Program-made: the position numbers and the translations under genes | Part shown: positions 9,870-22,900 of the stretch, piece by piece | Layout of the letters: each line of letters starts with the position of its first letter | How positions within the stretch are numbered: the first letter of the stretch is position 1 | Assembly (NCBI GenBank): GCA_022393335.1 | Contig: JAJEKB010020913.1 | Location: 89,607-153,606, forward strand | DNA from: Macrotrachela quadricornifera | Taxonomy: Eukaryota; Rotifera; Eurotatoria; Philodinida; Philodinidae | Length of the DNA stretch: 64,000 nt | Direction of reading: 5' to 3' | Notes under the pieces: generated by a model | Told to the model about the DNA's origin: nothing | What the model saw: the letters and a program-made list of their open reading frames with translations, nothing else | Databases searched by the model: none

Positions 9870-10495
9870 ATTCGAGCGTTCGTGTTCGATTCGAGTTTGG
9901 TCTGATACCTTCTGGTTCGGGTTCCGTGAATTCAGGTTCAATTTGAGTTCAGTCTGATACCTTCTGTTTCGGGTTTGAGTTCGGTCTAATACCTTCTGCT
10001 TCGGGTTTGAGTTCGGTCTAATACCTTCTGCTTCGGATTCGGTTCCGGTTCGGTTTCAAAGTTCGCGTGAGGGTTCGGGATCGACTTCGGTCGAATACGT
10101 TTGGGTTCGGTTCCGGTTCGGTTTCAAAGTTCCGCTTCGGGTGTGGATTCCGTCTGATACGTTCGGGTTCGCGTTCGAGTTCATTTTTATACGTTTGGAC
10201 TCGGGTTCGAGTTTGGTCTGATACGCTCCAGTTCGGTTTCAAAGTTCGGGTTCAGTTTCGAGTTCATTCTGATACATTTGGGCTCTGGTTCGAGTTCGGT
10301 CTGATACGTTCGGGTTCGATTTCACAGTTCGAGTTCCGATTCTAATCTGGTCGGACACGTTTTGGTTTGGGTTCGGCTCGGGTTCGAGTTCGGTTTTGAC
10401 TTCGGTCTGATAAGTTTGAGCTCGGGTTTGGGTTCCATTCGGGTTCGAGTTCGGTCTGATACGGTCGGGTGCGGGTTTGATACCGAGTTCAGCCA
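9870..10495. repeat. TTCGGG-type minisatellite
   Basis: Degenerate runs of GGTTCGGGTTCGAGTTCGGT are punctuated about every 30-50 bp by TCTGATACGTTCGG or TAATACCTTCTG. The GC content stands far above the flanks. Frames crossing it encode only Arg/Thr/Glu/Pro-rich low-complexity peptides on either strand, a by-product of the repeat. Confidence 0.85.
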
Positions 10496-10870
10496 TTTTC
10501 GAGTTACTTTATAAAAGAGATAATTGTAAGCGCAAAGAAATGGTTTCATGGTTGGTTATGAAGGGTCTACAAACAATGAGAACAGTAATTCAAAAACTAA
10601 AGACTCCTGGACGTCCTCGAAAAATTTTTACAATATTCAAAAATACCCGAAGCCGAATCTGACCGAACCGTTCGGTGTTTCATATGATCTTTTATATGGT
10701 TCAAAAACCTCTAAGACAGCTGTATAAATACTCCGCACTAGCTAAATAGGTTGGATAGCATCCTCACCCTCACCCTCACCCTCATCTTCATGTACATGTA
10801 TATACTTTTCTGCGTCCTGCATCCCAATGAGATGAAAGTTCCTGAAAGAAAATGCGCCTTGTACAATATA

Positions 10871-11513
10871 AAATAAATGACTAAGTATGTATCTGTACGA
10901 TAGACGGATTCTTTTTTATGACGATATCGCGTATGCATTTTCTCTTTTCATTTTCGCCCGTCAGTATCAAAATATCACCATAATGGATATATATTTCACC
11001 TATATTTTTTCTTTTGATGTCATGCTTGAACGCATATATTTTTTCCTGGAGAATGATCCAATATAATATTTTCTTTTTCTTTTTTTTTTATTTCTTTAAT
11101 ACTTGATCTGTATTGACTTTTTCAAGATTTTTTTAATGCTTTCCATATTCGATTAAGTTTCCTCACCTCTTTTCATCTTGTTTTTATATAAGTATCAGTT
11201 GTTGAGAGTTAACTTCAAATTTAAAGTGTCGTTGTAAGTGTAGAAACAAGATGGTCTATGAAAAGAAAGCTTTAACTAACATCCAAAACCCATACCGACA
11301 TACATACACAGAATTCTAGAAAACTCTTTGTTAAAATTAAAGTTCCTGGGAATCCATTTTAAATGGTTCGTCCAAATATAGGTATTGATGAGTGTAAAAT
11401 TTAAGATATTGGTGCTTGTAAATATTAGTCTTTTTTCTAAACATTCTATTCTCAGACCTGATCAGAGAAGAAAATTGGACTGTACTATTGTTCCAACTTC
11501 TTCAAAGAATATG
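10871..11513. repeat. Long dispersed repeat R2, copy 2
   Basis: Second copy of the repeat at 8605-9472, without the 218-bp MITE. It is interrupted at 11514 by a 1451-bp terminal-inverted-repeat element, after which the host sequence resumes. Confidence 0.85.
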
Positions 11514-12964
11514 TCAGCTTGTACGCGTAACGCATCACCTCAAAGTGGTGTAAGTTCAAAATCGTCGGTTTACGAAATCGTTATTGCCATTTTATAGGGT
11601 ATAGTCTAAAGTGTCTAAAAATATATTTTGTTCTCTTAAAAGTTGATTTGAAACTCGTCTGATAATTAGGAACAAATATGTCACTTTAAACTGATGAATA
11701 TTCATCTATGTAACCCATTAATTAATTCAACCCTTTTATTCGAACAACGTGATATATAAAAAGTTGAGTGAGACATTTTAATACTACCATAGCAGATACA
11801 TGCTGTGGCATAGCATTTGATTTTTTTATTTATTGTTTATTGTTCGAACGAGTTTAAGCAAAAATACCATGTTTTAATGTCATCGCATAACGAAAAGTTA
11901 GTACTGTGTATTTTTTGCCCTTAGGTCGCCCACTTTTCGCCTTGAAGTATATATCTAAAGCTAATTTTTCATGGGCTATCTAATACGCATATTTTTATTT
12001 TTCGAAGGCCCTGTATTATGATAATTTTTGCGTAAAGCGATGACGATTTTCACCTTTTTTCTCATACTTGAAAGGAAAAACTTCACACAGATCTCTTTTT
12101 CAAAAATCACTGTTAGAGCTGTATGATAATTTTTTATTAGTTATTAATAAGTTCCCGTCAGAATACAGTAGATTAATACAAAAAAAGTAAGTCGAATTGG
12201 TGGATTTATAAGGGAAAACACAAAACCTTCAATCACCCATTCGCTGGGTGAACATTTCGAATAAATGATGTTTGATATTTCCCAATACAAGTTCATGAAT
12301 TCGACGTAGTTTTTTGGGCTGATTTCGAATATGCACTTCGTTTTATGTTTTAAGCATATTGTTATGGAGAAAATCGAAAAGTACATGTCAATTTTCAAGT
12401 ATTGCTGTATTAATCAATCTAAGATTTTTGTTTTGAAACAGCTGACAAATCTAAATCTTAATGCATGCTTGACATAATTATGAAGAATAAAGTATTATTC
12501 TGACTTCCCACAGGTAGTACATATTAAGAACATGCACAGAAACCTCTACTTTAAAACTAAGCATCGTCGCGTTACGGGACCGTCATCACGTTACATTAAT
12601 AAAACCAATTTCTCATCAAAACAAGAACCCTGTTTGAAAAATCTTTTTATTCGTTGAGTACATCAGACAGTTGGTTACAGTATTTCTGTAGAATATCCCT
12701 CTTAACATACTATACATTCGAAGAAAAATACAGAACAAGCAGGTCATCCTTAACTTTTTGTCCCTTTTTCGTCATCGCGTTTCATCATTCATTTTAGTCC
12801 TAATTTTCAAGTCACTCATTCAAACAAGCTCATATTATAGGCAGGATTAAAGAGGGCAGACACATTATTTAATGAAAGAACGTACCTTTTTCGTCTATTT
12901 CATTGCTAAGAATATTGAATGAAATGTAGCCAAAACGTCATCGCGTTACGCTCGTACAAGCTGA
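11514..12964. mobile_element. 1451-bp non-autonomous TIR element
   Basis: The left end TCAGCTTGTACGCGTAACGC and the right end GCGTTACGCTCGTACAAGCTGA are inverse over the first 12 bp and again over CGTAACGC. Subterminal words such as CATCGCGTTACG or close variants recur at about 11878, 12563, 12771 and 12937. Repeat R2 copy 1 continues straight through the equivalent position (near 9471), giving an empty site. TAT lies at both borders and may be the target duplication. No transposase ORF is visible inside. Confidence 0.7.
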
Positions 12965-13004
12965 TATAGGGATGGCACAAGTTACTTTACCGAAAAAAAA
13001 TTAA

Positions 13005-13999
13005 ACGTCTTCATTACAACTACAGCAAATGAGCTGAAACTTTTTATTAATGATAGAGACATGTTCAAGGCTTATATCCACAAAGACATGTCTAAAGAGA
13101 TTCTTTGTTGAACACATTTTTTTTCGAAGAAATTGTAGAATATTTTGTAGTTTTTGATGAATAAATTTGAACTTTATTCTTTTTTATTATTATAATGGAA
13201 ATTTTCGATCTTATACGATCATTATCAACCATACCTTAACCTTTTATATAAGATGTTATAAAACAAAACATAAAACAAAAATATAAACTAGACAACATAA
13301 ACGTGAAAGATTGTGATTATGACAACATTAACAATTAACATCATGACAAATTTTCATCATTAACTGGTGCTTTCCAATATTTGAATGCTGATGATCAAAT
13401 CCAATACCTTATACCTATATGAATTACTCAAGATTGATAAGTACTACTTCTTTATAATAATGTATGAAAATTTTGAAGATCTTGCGGTTTTATAATAATT
13501 TAGAAGCAATTGTAGAATATTTTGTAGTTTTTGATGAATAATTTGAAAACACCAGTTAATGATGAAAATTTGTCATGATGTTAATTGTTAATGTTGTCAT
13601 AATCACAATCTTTCACATTTATGTTGTCTAGTTTATATTTTTGTTTTATGTTTTGTTTTGTTACATCTTGTATAAAAGGTTAAGGTAAGGTTGATAATGA
13701 TCGTATAAGATCGAAAATTTCCATTATAATAATAAAAAAGAATAAAGTTCAAATTTATTCATCAAAAACTACAAAATATTCTACAATTTCTTCGAAATTA
13801 TTATAAAATCTCAAGATCTTCAAAATTTTGGTACATTTTTTTTTGCTATATGTGAAAAAGTAAAATTTTTTGTCGAGGTCCATCTTAATACTTAACAAAG
13901 GATCTCTCGAAACATGTCTTTATCAATATAAACCTTGAACATGTCTCTTGAATTGATAAAAAAATCAGCTTAATTGCTGTAACTGTAATGGAGATATTG
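13005..13999. repeat. Foldback element F1 (long palindrome)
   Basis: The outer arms are the R3 repeat (13005-13113) and its inverse (13895-13999). The inner arms, including ATGGAAATTTTCGATCTTATA and CATCATGACAAATTTTCATC, pair 13126-13375 with about 13530-13797. Part of the inner arm is also present as a direct copy at 13507. No ORF. It could form a hairpin hundreds of bases long. Confidence 0.8.
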
Positions 14000-14324
14000 A
14001 ATTTCGTTTTTGGCAAAATGACATCCGTGTCAGCCTGTATTTGAAAATATATTATCGGTATGGATATTGGGTTGAAAATTCGTAAACCATTTCCACTGGC
14101 AGAATATATACCACTGACAGAAAAAAAAGAAGAATAGAAAGTCCACGAAAACTAACAAAAGTTTATTAATACAATAACTGTAAAATTATATTTTTTTGTT
14201 GGTTAGATGTGTATGTCTCTTTACTTAGTAAAAATTGTTTCATTTATCAGTCGATTTTCAATAAATTCACTTACGGGGGAATCTTCCGAGGTGTCAAGAG
14301 GCTTTTGAGCTCAAATTTTGTCTA

Positions 14325-14822
14325 AAAGTAGAGAATATATATATTAGAAAAGACGTAAGAGGATATGGGTCCAAGTTGAGATCTAGCTGAGATATCGGCT
14401 TTTTACTATAGTTTTCATATGGAATCTCATTTTTCCTATAAAATCAAAGTTTCGATTTTTGATGCGAAACTTTGTGCATATCAAGACCTCAACCAGAGCA
14501 ACTCATCTACTATGTTCCAAAATTTTTGGATAAATCATTCTGAAGATATGAGTCTGTTAACATAAACGCAGTTTTTTACGGATATTGTTGTATGAATGAA
14601 TATTTTGAAAATATTATATCTCGGAAATGTGTAGTCTAAAAATTCTGAGACTTTGTAGATGAGTTGCTCTGGTTGAGGTCTTGATATGCACAAAATTTCA
14701 CATCAAAAATCGAAACTTTGATTTTATAGGAAAACTATAGTAAAAAGCCGATATCTCAGCTAAATCTCAACTTAGGTCCATATTCTCTTACACTTTTTCT
14801 AGTGTATATATTCTCCACTGGT
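14325..14822. repeat. Foldback element F2
   Basis: Arms 14325-14530 and 14640-14822 are imperfect inverse copies sharing AGCTGAGATATCGGCTTTTT, ATCAAAGTTTCGATTTTTGA and ACCAGAGCAACTCATCTAC. The ends read AGAGAATATATA. No coding content. Confidence 0.8.
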
Positions 14823-15100
14823 ATTCGTTAGAAAATCAATCTTATTTAGTTTGATTTTAAATAAAAAAAATTAGCAAAAATGTTGTTTTTATTTAGAATT
14901 ATTTTCAATAAATGACTTAGCATTTGAATGGGCGTCGAAAATTTCCTTCAATAATGGCAAAATAATCAATTTTTAACCGATCATAATCATACAATTTAAA
15001 TCAGTTATTGAAACAGAGATAATCACATAACCATCATCACACAATCGATTACAATCGATATATACATGCGCATATAGGATAAATGTTACATAGAAATGTA

Positions 15101-15595
15101 CTTAGGACATATCAAAAGTAGTTCTACGATATTTCGTCATTTTTTATCTGATATAATAATAATAATGTTTCGATATGTTAGCAATGCTTTCACACAGCTC
15201 CGCAACTTGGTACCACCTTTTGTCCGACTTGAAACTGCCGTGACCTTGATCTCATCATGTTGTAGTCCATAAAACACTAAGCCTAGTGATGACTTTTGTA
15301 TTACTCTCTTGAGAGAGCGTCAAAGTATTTTAAACGTCTAAAATCTGGAAAGTGCACCTCTTGTAACTTTTGATTCAGTATTTCTACCCCTGGTTCTTCT
15401 ATTTTGTTGTCAAGCACTGAGCTTTTTCTAAATTATCAGAAATAATTCTCTATAAAACACGATATTTTTTAGTTAATCATAAGGTATTTGATTTTTTGGT
15501 CTGTTTCCCATAGACTTTATACGAACTTTAATACATCAGAACTTTATTATTATGATATCAGATGAAAAATGACGGAATATTGTAAAATTAAAGAG
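15101..15595. repeat. Foldback element F3 (CTTAGG family)
   Basis: The left end CTTAGGACATATCAAAAGTAG resembles the ends of the elements at 25005-25672 and 57258-57808. The arm words TTTCGTCATTTTTTATCTGA and TCAGATGAAAAATGACGGAA are inverse at 15135 and 15560. The right terminus is eroded. Confidence 0.6.
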
Positions 15596-16800
15596 CATCA
15601 AGCGAACAAATGAACAAAAATTCTATCCTTGTAAAATAAAATAAATGTATTCATTTTCAATACTTTTATTTTATATTTAAAACTGAAAAAATTCAGAAGA
15701 ACTAAATGTAATATGCAGACAATTGTGAGATGTTAAATATTAAAATGAGAATAGTAGTAGTTGCTTTATTCTCATAACAAGCTGAAGTGCTATTACATTA
15801 ACATTCTCATTAAACTTTAATTTATATTATTTTCAGCTTCTCATTTTCTTCTAATCATTTGTTGTATCCGTTTTTTTGAAAAAATTTCACTCAGATAAAA
15901 CCTTATAACAAAAATGAATCGAGTCATAAAAATTGACCGATTTCGAATTTCAAACTAGGCAAATAGTAATTATAGATTATATGACTCGTTAATTTAAATA
16001 TTGACGGAACTTGTATAAATTCACCGAAACATTTTTTAATCTGTGAAAAAAAACTCGCTTTGATTGTCTAAAAATTATCTTTGACCTTGAAACAAGTTCA
16101 CTTCCGCAGATAAACTACATATGTTTACATAACTGATCCATAGTGTATTTGGCGTAATTTGAAACGCCATCTCTAATACAATTTTGGACTGGTATTGATT
16201 TAACATTTTTTTATATTCGGTTTTTCGTATTGAATTTGAAAAAGTTATACTTAGAAGCTTGAAACAAGAAGAAAGTGGGAAATTTTCCATATTTTCAGAA
16301 AGATTTGCTTTTTTGAAAACAATGACATTCTTTCAGTATTTCGTATTTTTCAACCGGAAGGAAGCATTTCCTCAGGCTTAAAAGTAGATATTCGTGATCA
16401 ATACCACAAGTTCTATCAAATGATGTGAAAAAAACACGAGAACATTTTTATTTGAATTTTGCGCTGTAGGCAGTTTTACTGGTTCGAATTATTCTGTACA
16501 CACGTATTTGCAATAAGCATCTATTTGAATTTTTAATGTTCAAACTTTTTTCAAATGGTGTTCCCATTCGATACAGTCGGGAGTTTTCTGTCTTCCTTAA
16601 GAAGCAATTCGCGCATAATGTTCTAGCACTATTTTCAAAAACATAAAGATTTTCTTGACATTTAAAATTCTATATTACAATTATGAAATCAACTGATCTA
16701 TGTTTTTTAGATATTTTCTCATTTGTCAAGAATTTGCAGCTTTTCTAAATTGAAAAGACACAACTAATAATACAAAAGGTAACTTACAGAAAACTATTTT
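15596..16800. other. Gene-free spacer
   Basis: About 1.2 kb of AT-rich sequence with no convincing exon, RNA gene or repeat. A 71-codon minus-strand frame at 16075-16290 shows no protein pattern. Confidence 0.4.
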
Positions 16801-16802
16801 TA

Positions 16803-17236
16803 CGAAAGTAGGTTCGCCCGCAACTGTTCAGTCGCTTTTGAGCTATGACTATTTTCATTAGGTAGTCCTTAATGAGTAGAAAAAAAATTTAATACGGTCT
16901 GGGCTATCGGACCATTCTCCTGATATTATGAATAGTTTATTGACTTTCTGACCTTATGGAAGGTAATTTGAGAAAAATTGAATATCTTGTGAAGAGAAGA
17001 TTTCGTTTGACTAAAACTTTGAGGATATACTAGGATCATTACAGGCATTTATGGACAGAATTTCAACTCAAAATTCCATCATTCAATTTTTCTTGAAGTA
17101 CTTTCTATAAGGTCATAAGATCCCAGTTGCCAAAACCGTTTTAGATTTTTTCATTACTCACTGAGGACTATCTAATAAAAATAGTCTCAGCTCAAAGGCG
17201 ATTGAACAGTTGTGGATCTACCCTCGTAAGACTAAT
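16803..17236. repeat. Foldback element F4
   Basis: Arms 16803-16990 and 17085-17236 share CAACTGTTCAGTCGC (inverse near 17205), AGACTATTTTTATTAGATAG and TCTATAAGGTCATAAGATC. No ORF. Confidence 0.8.
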
Positions 17237-17286
17237 GGCTATTCTCTAAAAACTATCTTTCGTTAAATATTGTTATTTTACTATAG

Positions 17287-17650
17287 ATGAATGAAAGTTC
17301 CATGGACAAGGAGTTAATTACACTTGAACATTCAGATACTCAACAACATCTTCACGTTGACAATGAACGAGGTGAAAACTCAACACAAAATCCACCTAAT
17401 TCGGCAAGATTTCATAGTGTTACTAAGGAAAGGAAAAAATCATCAATGACTCTATGCTATTTGTATGTTATTTTCTTTTCTTCTCAATCATCATAGTCTA
17501 TAGAATGTTGTTTCTTAGAAAACATTCATATTGGGGAATGCATCAAACTACAAAATTTGTGGGTTTTTTTGCTCTCTTCATAAGTCTAGCAATGACTGTT
17601 GGTATATTAGTAGTTTATTTCACTTCACCAAAAGTTATTGGTATGTTCTT
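17287..17650 (+). CDS. Putative small membrane protein or N-terminal anchor exons
   Basis: ATG 17287 opens a polar exon of about 58 codons (MNESSMDKELITLEHSD...). A possible 41-bp intron (GTATGTTATTTTC to TCTATAG) ends at 17502. A second exon then encodes one hydrophobic span, VGFFALFISLAMTVGILVVY. Another donor-like GTATGT follows at 17642. The layout, a cytoplasmic head then one membrane anchor, would suit the N-terminus of a type II membrane protein and could belong to the FG-GAP gene 2.3 kb downstream. However, this donor is in phase 1 and none of the AG sites I tested near 19945-20005 gives a matching phase, so an unseen exon would be needed. Without splicing the frame ends at 17666. Not recognised as any known family. 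Confidence 0.35.
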
Positions 17651-17666
17651 TTTTATTGATATATAA

Positions 17667-19940
17667 GTCATGTTTTTTTATAAGCCGGATAAGGTTCACA
17701 TCGAAGATCTATAAATAAAAACTCAAAAGAGTAGTTATGATGATATAATAAATCAATACAAGTCATAGATCGTTCACTATATGGAAATAAGTCGAATTAA
17801 ATAATTGTACATTTTTCAATCGAAAACTATCGATAAATATTCGTTGTCTTTATGACAAATGTATGATATATATTCTTTCTTTCTGTATGACTCATGTGTG
17901 TTCTCGTCTCTTTATTATATTCTAGTGAATTCTTTTCGTTACTGCTCTTTGAAAATGACTAGATAATATGTGCATTTCTATTTTACTATGGTTCACATAT
18001 CTAGATAATAAAAATGAGTAATCCTCACAACATCTTAACAATACTATTAAACTTGACATTAAATGAATTACATGGTAATTCACTATCGTCAATTATTTAT
18101 AATGAAGAACACATTATATTAAGTCTATATATTAGGTTTAAGTTTCATTTTGAAAAATGAATTGTATATATTTGAAATGAAAGTTAGATTAGATCATAAT
18201 GATAAAGTAAATGATCAAGACTTAGAATATCTCTTACAGATAGCATCCACATACCGCTATTACGATGAATTTTAATGTGTCAAGTGTCGATATCATACGG
18301 ATACAAGAGGATGACTGTCTGTCTTCATTAATCTCACAAATCCACATCTGCATTCTAGTTTTTCAACCTATGATAAAATACATTTAGCTCAAACTTTTTT
18401 TGAAAATTAATCTGGATCCTTTTCAGAATATTAAACATGCTTTTTCCACATTTGAAACAAATCTTTTCTGAAAAAAATTGATTGATGGATTGATAATTCT
18501 CACTTCTAGATAAAATAGGATCTGGAATTTACGCATTTTTCTCGAATTATTATTATCATCATTTTATTGATATTTTAATTCATTTTCATTCTCTACATCG
18601 TTCTTATTTTCTTATGATGCAGAAAATCTAGCTAAAAATCTTCTATTTTTACACAACAAGTAACGATGCATAAGATGAGTTTGTAAAAAATCAGCTTGTG
18701 AAAATATTCTTTTATGGAGGTATGGATAATGGGATGAGTCCTTTCGAAGTTTCTTTTCTCCTCTATAAACTCAAACAAAAAGTATCTAAAAACATTTCAC
18801 TCACATTACTATGGCTATCAGTAAGTGATAAGTAGTACTTATCGATAAGGGAACATTGGTCAGTTTCATTTTTTTCTCAAAGAGAGCCTGTTTTATGAAA
18901 ATAACAAGTTTTTATAAACTTTGATCAAAGGTCTTCACGGTCCACGAATTCAAAAGAGGAGAAGAATAAGATAAATCTATTTATTTCGGAGTTTTCAAAA
19001 CGAGTATAGATTTCGATGCGGAACGAGATAGCACATCGTTTGATGTCTTATTCAAACTATTTGTAAAACCAATAGATGGATTCTAACTTAGACTAATATC
19101 TGATATTTTTACTGCATTCAAATGGTTGTATCTAACAATAACTTTTATCAAAACATTTCTTGGACAATGTATAAATAGTGTTAGACCATATCGGCAAAAC
19201 CAGACAGAATAGGACATTTACGGCCTTTGTTTGACTTTAATTTTTTTATGAAACCCGATCTGAAAGAGAGTGTTGAAGTGTTTAGGGGTAGAAATTTGGA
19301 CTCACTCGTTCCCGCCCTCTTCCTCACAGACCGTAAGCGACACCATCACAGAGAGCAATCGATATTTGCTTAATAACTCTTACTATTCTAGCATAGACTG
19401 TAATCTATAAAGTACTAACGGCCATCGTAGACACTTATTTGGACAAACTCTGGATATCTGGCATGCAATGTGCACAACTTTATCGTGTTTCACATTTTTA
19501 ATCCCGTAGGGATTGCGCTAACAGCTTTTTACAAGGGATAAGATCCATTAGATTTTTAAACGATTATTTTGTTAAATAAATTTTTCCCGCATGAAATCTA
19601 TTAAAATCAATTATTTCGTTAAATTTAAGTAATAACTAGTATATTTAATCGATTTTTCCTCAAAAAATGGATTATAATCACTTTTTTTGTGACTTTTTTT
19701 ACATGGGTGGATGATGGTTAGAATATAACGTTAGTAGGATCCTTTTCATTTCGAAATGCGTCAGAATTTTCGTCATTGCAGTATATTTATGCCCAATGGC
19801 TTGTTATAGAAGAATTTGTGAGATAGAGATAATAATGACTGTGATTATACAGATAGGATCAGTTTATGATTCTTTCTTATATCATATTAGTTATGGTGTC
19901 TGTTGATTGACAATTACCATATGCTTTTTCAATGAATTGA
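17667..19940. other. Spacer or very long intron
   Basis: 2.3 kb of AT-rich sequence with no recognisable exon or repeat family. If the anchor exons upstream belong to the FG-GAP gene, this would be an unusually long intron for a genome with introns of about 50 bp. Confidence 0.4.
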
Positions 19941-22900
19941 CAAAGAAATGAAAGCAAGCGTACAAGAAGTAATTTGAGTGATGAGATTTATGAGAGCCAT
20001 CAAAGTTCTCTAGAAAAATATTGCTTCGCATCCGAATTGATACAATCCATCGAAGATAGTTCGTTTTATTATTTAGTTCCAAAATGTGAACTTAATTTTG
20101 AAACAATGACTCAAAATCCAATTGAATATAAGTATGGCCCACGATCTGTTGCCATGGGTGACTTTAACAACGATACTTGGCTAGATATTGCTGTTGCTAA
20201 TTATTATGCTGATCATATAGCTCTATTTTTTGGATATGGTGATGGCACTGTGGCAAGACCAGTTAAGCATCTTACCGGTTCTGGATCTGCTCCGTACATG
20301 ATTGCTGTTGGTGATTTTGACAACGATCATCGATTGGACATCGCCGTCGCAAATTTCGGTACCAACAGCATCGATGTACTTCTCAGATTCCAAAATGAGT
20401 CTTTTACGAACCAAAATGTACTTTCGGTTACATCATCTCGTCCTATTTGGATCCATATAGCAGATCTCAACAATGATACAGCACTAGATATTGTCACTGT
20501 TAATTATGGCACACACAGTGTAAGCATATTTTATGGATATGGAAATGGAGACTTTTCAAAACCAAGTACGTATTTTACAGGCTATGATTCTTTTCCATTT
20601 GCAGTTGCCAGTGGTGATTTTAACAACGACAAACAGATGGATCTTGCTATCACCAATCATGGTATAAACAATGTTGGTATACTACTTGCAACTAGTAACA
20701 GTACTTACGCGAGTCAAATAACGTTTTCAACTGGTCCGAATTCTCATCCATACTCGCTTGTTGTCGGTCACTTAAACGACGACACCATGCAAGATATTGC
20801 TGTTACCAACTATGGTAATAAAAGTGTGGGTGTATTTCTGGGTCAAGGTGATGGAACTTTTATGAGTCAAATGACTTATTCCCTTGGCATTGCTTCTCCA
20901 TATTCTATTGGTATTGGTGACTTCAACAACGACAATCGAATGGATTTAGTCATCACCAATAATGGTAATGATAATTTAGCTGTACTTGTCGGATATGGCA
21001 ACGGCACCTTTGCAAACCCAAAAATGTATTCAACTGAATCTTCGTCATCAATCTCTGTTGCCATAGGTGATTTAAACAGAGATAATCGTTTAGACATTGC
21101 CGTCATCAACAATGATACGAACACTATAAGTATCATGCTTGGTTATGACGAGTTTTTTCCCATTCAAACGACATATTCAACTGGCATCAATCCATACTTT
21201 GTAGTTGTTGATGATTTTAATACTGACAACCATCTGGATCTAATTGTTGTCAATCAAGATCAAAAAACTGTAAGTGTCCGTCTCGGATATGGAAATGGTT
21301 CTTTTTCAAATCCAACAACATATTCAACTGGCACTAATCCATACTCTATAGCAACTGGTGATTTTAACAACGACATTCATCTGGATATCGTCGTCGCTAA
21401 TCGGGGTGATAACACTGTAAGTATCCTTCTCGGATATGGAAATGCCTCTTTTTCAAATCAAATGAAATATTCAACTGGCACTGGCCCGGTGTTTGTAGCT
21501 GTTGGTGACTTTAGCAACGACACCAATCTGGATATCATCGTCGCTAATTATGATGGCAACACTGTAAGTGTGCTTCTCGGATATGGAAATGGCACTTTTG
21601 CAAATCAAACAACATATTCAACTGGTGTTAAGCCAATCTCTGTAGCTGCTGGCAATTTTAACAACGACACATATCTGGATATCGTCGTTGTTAATGTTGA
21701 TGATAACACTATAAGTGTCCTTCTCGGCTATGGCAATGGCTCATTTGCATATCAAACAACATATTCAATTGGTTCTTACGCACAATCTATAGCTGTTGCT
21801 GATATTAACAACGACACCTATCTGGATATCATCGTTACTAATGCTAATGATAACACTATAAGTGTCCTTCTAGGATATGGAAATGGCTCATTTACAAATC
21901 AAACGACATATTCAACTGGCTCTGCCGCACAATCTGTAGCTGTTAGTGATTTTAACAACGACAGCCGACTGGATATCGTCATCGCTAATTTTGGTGATAA
22001 CACTGTAAGTATCCTTCTCGGATATGGAAATGGCTCGTTTGCAAATCAAACAACATGTTCAACCGGCACTAATCCAATCTCTGTAGCTGTTGGTGACTTT
22101 AACAATGACACCCGGCAGGATATCGTCGTCGTGAATTTTGGAGAAGCCACAGTGAGTGTACTACTTCGACATGACAGAGGAGCTTTGAAAGACAAAATTA
22201 CATTTACATCTGCTGATGGTTCTCGCTTGCGAAATTTTGCCGTTTTTGATTTGAATAATGATAATGTATTAGATATCGTCGTTGTCAATTATGGTACTGA
22301 TAACATAGGTATTCTTCTTGGAGGTGGAAATGGCACTTTTGGAAACCAAACCGTACTCTCAACTGGCTTCAATTCTCATCCATACTCAATCGCCATTCAT
22401 GATTTCAATAAAGATGGTCAAGTGGATATAGCAGTGGCCAATTATGCTGCTAAAAATCTTGTTACATTTCTGGGAAGTGGGAATGGAACATTTGAAAATC
22501 AAAGAAGTTACGGTGCACAGTTCCGTTTCACTCCATTGATGATAGGTGTTGGTAGTTTCAGCAAAGATGGACGTTCAGAAATTATTGTTGCCTATGGTAA
22601 CATTAATCATGTAGATGTACTTGTGACATATGAAGTCGGGTCTTTCTATCCTCAAATGACATATTCAACACGTTTTAACCCACGCTCTGTAGCTATTGGT
22701 GATTTCAACAAGGACACCTATCTAGACATCGTCGTTGTTAATGGTGCTGACAATACTGTAAGTGTTCTTCTCGGCTATGGCAATGGCTCTTTTGCAAGTC
22801 AGATGATATATTCAACTGCCAAAGAACCACGCTCTGTAGCTGTTGGTGATTTTAACAACGACACCAATCTGGATCTTGTTGTTGCCAATGCTTTTAGCGA

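Noticed and set aside
10018..10549. Overlapping minus- and plus-strand frames rich in Arg, Thr, Glu and Pro
   Set aside because: They are translations of the TTCGGG-type minisatellite in several frames; composition is fully explained by the repeat.
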